Positions 29,299-31,573 of a stretch of 31,573 nt of DNA are shown in pieces; within the stretch, counting starts at the first letter, position 1; each line of letters opens with the position of its first letter. The notes beneath the pieces were generated by a model that saw only the letters and a program-made list of their open reading frames with translations, did no database searches and was not told the origin of the DNA. Position numbers and translations under genes: made by a program. The stretch covers positions 1 to 31,573 of the IMG/VR virus record IMGVR_UViG_3300050821_004891. One strand, given 5' to 3'. The stretch is from a virus.

Positions 29299-30828
29299 GT
29301 GGTTGCAAAATCCATTCCCGCCAGTGCGGACGTGACCGTTATCCCAGGTGTCCTGGGCACAGGTGGCAGCGCCCTAGTGCTCAACGGACTGATTGGTACC
29401 CTGTCCACCCGCGTGCCCATCGGTACCGTACTATTTCTGGCCGGGCTCCAGGCTGTCCAGAATTTCTTCGGTGTGAACAGCGCCGAAGCCGCAATGGCCA
29501 AGATTTACTTCAGCGGCTTCAACAACGGAACGCTGTTGCCGCGAACCCTGGGTTTTGCCCAGTACAATGAAACCGCCGTGGCCGGCTACCTGCGTAGTGG
29601 GCCGGGGCTCACTTTGTCAGCCATCCAGGCCGTTACGGGCGTCCTCACCGTCTCAATCGACGGCACGCCCTACACTACCGCCAGCATCAACCTTTCAAGC
29701 GCCACGAGCTTCAGCAATGCGGCCACGCTCATCCAGACCGCTCTTGTGACGGCTGGTGCCACGACCGCTACCTGTACCTACGACAGTCAACTGGGTGAGT
29801 TCCTGATTACCTCGGGCACCACCGGCGGCTCCAGCTCCGTGGGTTTCGCCACGGGGTCCTTTGCCGCGCCCATGTTCCTCACGCTGGCCACCGGCGCCGT
29901 TACGTCGGCCGGGGCCGCCATCGCCAACCCAGCCGCCTTCGTGGCCATGGTGCAGGGTCAGACCCTCAACTGGGCCGGCCTTACCACGAGCTTCGACCCC
30001 GACAATGGAGCGACCGGTGGCCCGGTCAAGGTCGCCTTTGCTCAAGCCATCAGCGCGGTGAGCCCGGCTGGCAACGAAGCCTTCTTCTACGCAGCCGAAG
30101 ATACGGACGTGACCGTGACTCAGGGTGCGGCCCCCACGAGCTTTGCCGGCGTGACTTCGGCGCTCAATGGTCGTGTGGCGCTCTATACCCCCGTGGGGGC
30201 CACGTACGGGCTCCAGGCCGCCTTCATTCTCGGTTGCGCTGCCAGTACCAACTGGAGTGCCACCAACGGCAACATCGACTACAAGTTTCGGTCCAATCCG
30301 AACTTGACCCCTGTCGTCACGGACTTGACCATTTCGACCAATCTGGACGCGAACGGGTACAACTACTACGCAGCTGTTGCGACCCGCAATCAGACTTTCC
30401 AGTATCTGCGTCAGGGTCAGATTTCCGGTAACTGGGACTGGATTGACGAATACGTGGCCCAGATTTACCTCAACAGCCAACTGCAACTTGCGTTGCTGGA
30501 GTATGAGACCAATACGCCCAGTGGCGCTCCCTACAATCAAAGTGGCTACGCGTCGCTTCGCGGCGTGCTCAAAACGCCCATTCAACAGGCCGTCACTAAT
30601 GGCACCATTGAATCTGGTGTTGTGTTGTCGAGTTCACAGATCCAATCGCTCATTCAGGCGATTGGCAGTGACCAATCCAGCACACTGTACGCCCAGGGCT
30701 GGTACCTCCAGATTCTGGACCCAGGTGCTCAGGTGCGCGGTGTACGTGGGACGCCCGTCATGACTTTCTGGTACACCAGCGGCGGCTTCGTCCATCAGCT
30801 CACCCTGTCTTCCACTCTCGTCCAGTAA
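29299..30828 (+). CDS. Contractile tail sheath protein (DUF3383-like)
   Basis: The 509-residue protein starts with GTG 29299, preceded by CGGAG with eight-base spacing. The N-terminal part includes LFLAGLQAVQNFFGVNSAEA, and the middle is a Thr/Ser/Ala-rich domain (LTLSAIQAVTGVLTVSIDGT). The C-terminal half has YNYYAAVATRNQTFQYLRQG, GNWDWIDEYVAQIYLNSQLQ and SGYASLRGVLKTPIQQAVTN, hallmarks of DUF3383 sheath proteins. The sheath surrounds the tail tube and contracts to drive injection. Its presence identifies a myovirus. Confidence 0.85.
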   Translation: MVAKSIPASADVTVIPGVLGTGGSALVLNGLIGTLSTRVPIGTVLFLAGLQAVQNFFGVNSAEAAMAKIYFSGFNNGTLLPRTLGFAQYNETAVAGYLRSGPGLTLSAIQAVTGVLTVSIDGTPYTTASINLSSATSFSNAATLIQTALVTAGATTATCTYDSQLGEFLITSGTTGGSSSVGFATGSFAAPMFLTLATGAVTSAGAAIANPAAFVAMVQGQTLNWAGLTTSFDPDNGATGGPVKVAFAQAISAVSPAGNEAFFYAAEDTDVTVTQGAAPTSFAGVTSALNGRVALYTPVGATYGLQAAFILGCAASTNWSATNGNIDYKFRSNPNLTPVVTDLTISTNLDANGYNYYAAVATRNQTFQYLRQGQISGNWDWIDEYVAQIYLNSQLQLALLEYETNTPSGAPYNQSGYASLRGVLKTPIQQAVTNGTIESGVVLSSSQIQSLIQAIGSDQSSTLYAQGWYLQILDPGAQVRGVRGTPVMTFWYTSGGFVHQLTLSSTLVQ

Positions 30829-30839
30829 GGTGTTAGGCC

Positions 30840-31277
30840 ATGCCCCGAACAATCACATCAGCCAACGCGGTCCTGACGATTACCTGCCCTACCGTGTTCC
30901 CGATCCCGCAGGTCATCGAAGGCTTCGCTACGGAGGACGCCTGGAGCATCGCGCCGTATGAAACGGCCCGCGCGGTCAAGGGCGTGGATGGCAAGAAGTC
31001 TGCGGGCTTTGTCCCGGCCAACAAAGAGATGGATGTCCACCTACAGGCGGACTCTCTTTCTCGGCTCGTATTCCAACAGATTCTGGGCGTCATGAACGCC
31101 ACACACGAAATCGTTCTGTTCGATGGCAACTTGGTGATTCCGTCCACGCTGGAAGTGTGGGAATTCTCCAACGGCAACCTGGGGCCGAATGTCCCTGGCC
31201 CCCCATCTGGCAAGAAGATCCTGGAGCCCACGGTGTGGCAGATTACCTGGGATGACATCCAGCCCGCCGGTCTGTAA
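30840..31277 (+). CDS. Tail tube protein (DUF3277-like)
   Basis: The 145-residue protein follows the sheath gene, the classic position of the tube subunit. It contains EDAWSIAPYETARAVKGVDG, KKSAGFVPANKEMDVHLQAD, SLSRLVFQQILGVMN and LEPTVWQITWDDIQPAGL, a beta-sandwich pattern of tube proteins of this myovirus group. It is probably polymerised as rings inside the sheath. Confidence 0.75.
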   Translation: MPRTITSANAVLTITCPTVFPIPQVIEGFATEDAWSIAPYETARAVKGVDGKKSAGFVPANKEMDVHLQADSLSRLVFQQILGVMNATHEIVLFDGNLVIPSTLEVWEFSNGNLGPNVPGPPSGKKILEPTVWQITWDDIQPAGL

Positions 31278-31304
31278 TTACAACACAACACGGGAGCCGC
31301 ACGC

Positions 31305-31573
31305 ATGGCCCTACGTACGAAACTGGTGACAATTGACACACCGGCACAGCCGGCTGTGCCTGAAACAGTAGTAGATGGGAAGAAGGTCCCCGCGAAGCCG
31401 GCCAAGGATGCCGGACGCGACCACGGTAAGAGCTACCTCATCACGGAAATGGACGCCTTCCGTGCGGAGTGGTGGGCCATCAAGCTGGCCCTGGCGTTGG
31501 GCAAGGCGGGGATGGAGCTACCTGAGAATGTCCAGGGCATGGCGGCCATTGCGGTGGCAGGCATGGGGGCGCT
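31305..31573 (+). CDS. Probable tail assembly chaperone, 5' part
   Basis: ATG 31305 is preceded by CGGGAGCCGCACGC, the leader type also seen before the primase-helicase and HD genes. The open frame starts MALRTKLVTIDTPAQPAVPE and continues through GKSYLITEMDAFRAEWWAIK and helical LALALGKAGMELPENVQGMA to the window end. Position after the tube gene and the predicted helical content fit a tail assembly chaperone that is often extended by frameshifting. Its end is not visible. Confidence 0.55.
   Translation, partial: MALRTKLVTIDTPAQPAVPETVVDGKKVPAKPAKDAGRDHGKSYLITEMDAFRAEWWAIKLALALGKAGMELPENVQGMAAIAVAGMGA

Overview
The window is a stretch of the genome of a tailed bacteriophage with a contractile tail (myovirus type). 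The evidence is a tightly packed structural operon holding terminase, portal, a Mu F-like head protein, a prohead protease/scaffold, a DUF2184-type major capsid protein, neck proteins, a DUF3383-type tail sheath and a tail tube protein. Base composition is moderately GC-rich with GC-ending codons. A twin-arginine signal in one gene and the families present suggest a proteobacterial host; the host genus cannot be told from the sequence. There are no bacterial genes, tRNAs, insertion sequences or CRISPR arrays. Lysis genes, tail fibres and baseplate genes lie outside the window.

Layout. Positions 1-3530 (+ strand) are a replication block: the tail of an unidentified gene, a VRR-NUC-type nuclease, a small TetR-like helix-turn-helix protein, a large primase-polymerase/SF3 helicase fusion and a 55-residue protein. 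Positions 3618-10812 (- strand) are a leftward operon of about 20 small accessory genes, mostly without known homologues and joined by 4-base stop/start overlaps. They include zinc-binding proteins, two or three small membrane proteins, an RMF-like microprotein, a ParB/KfrA-flavoured protein and a Tat-signal protein that carries a copy of a capsid motif. Positions 10813-11002 are an AT-rich divergent control region. From 11003 to the right end (+ strand) runs the morphogenesis operon.

The morphogenesis operon reads: TerS, TerL, a small protein, portal, a 156-base structured non-coding gap, two small proteins and a Mu F-like protein. A metabolic/accessory island (17021-20852) follows: signal-anchored protein, GNAT acetyltransferase, HTH-like protein, metallophosphatase, HD phosphohydrolase and DUF5664 dATP/dGTP diphosphohydrolase-like protein. 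Next come the DUF2213 protease/scaffold, three tandem cement-protein paralogues, the major capsid protein, a fourth cement paralogue, head-tail connectors, neck, sheath, tube and the start of a probable tail assembly chaperone.

How the parts work together: the primase-helicase and nuclease serve DNA replication and processing. The leftward genes are probably early host-takeover or counter-defence factors. The nucleotide hydrolases may shape the dNTP pool. The rightward operon builds and fills the capsid and attaches the contractile tail. Most interesting signals: a Tat-exported protein mimicking a conserved segment of the phage's own capsid protein; a perfect 13-bp palindrome that contains the start codon of the protease/scaffold gene; a four-copy cement family with graded numbers of inserted repeats; and two probable leaderless start sites with nearly identical sequence.
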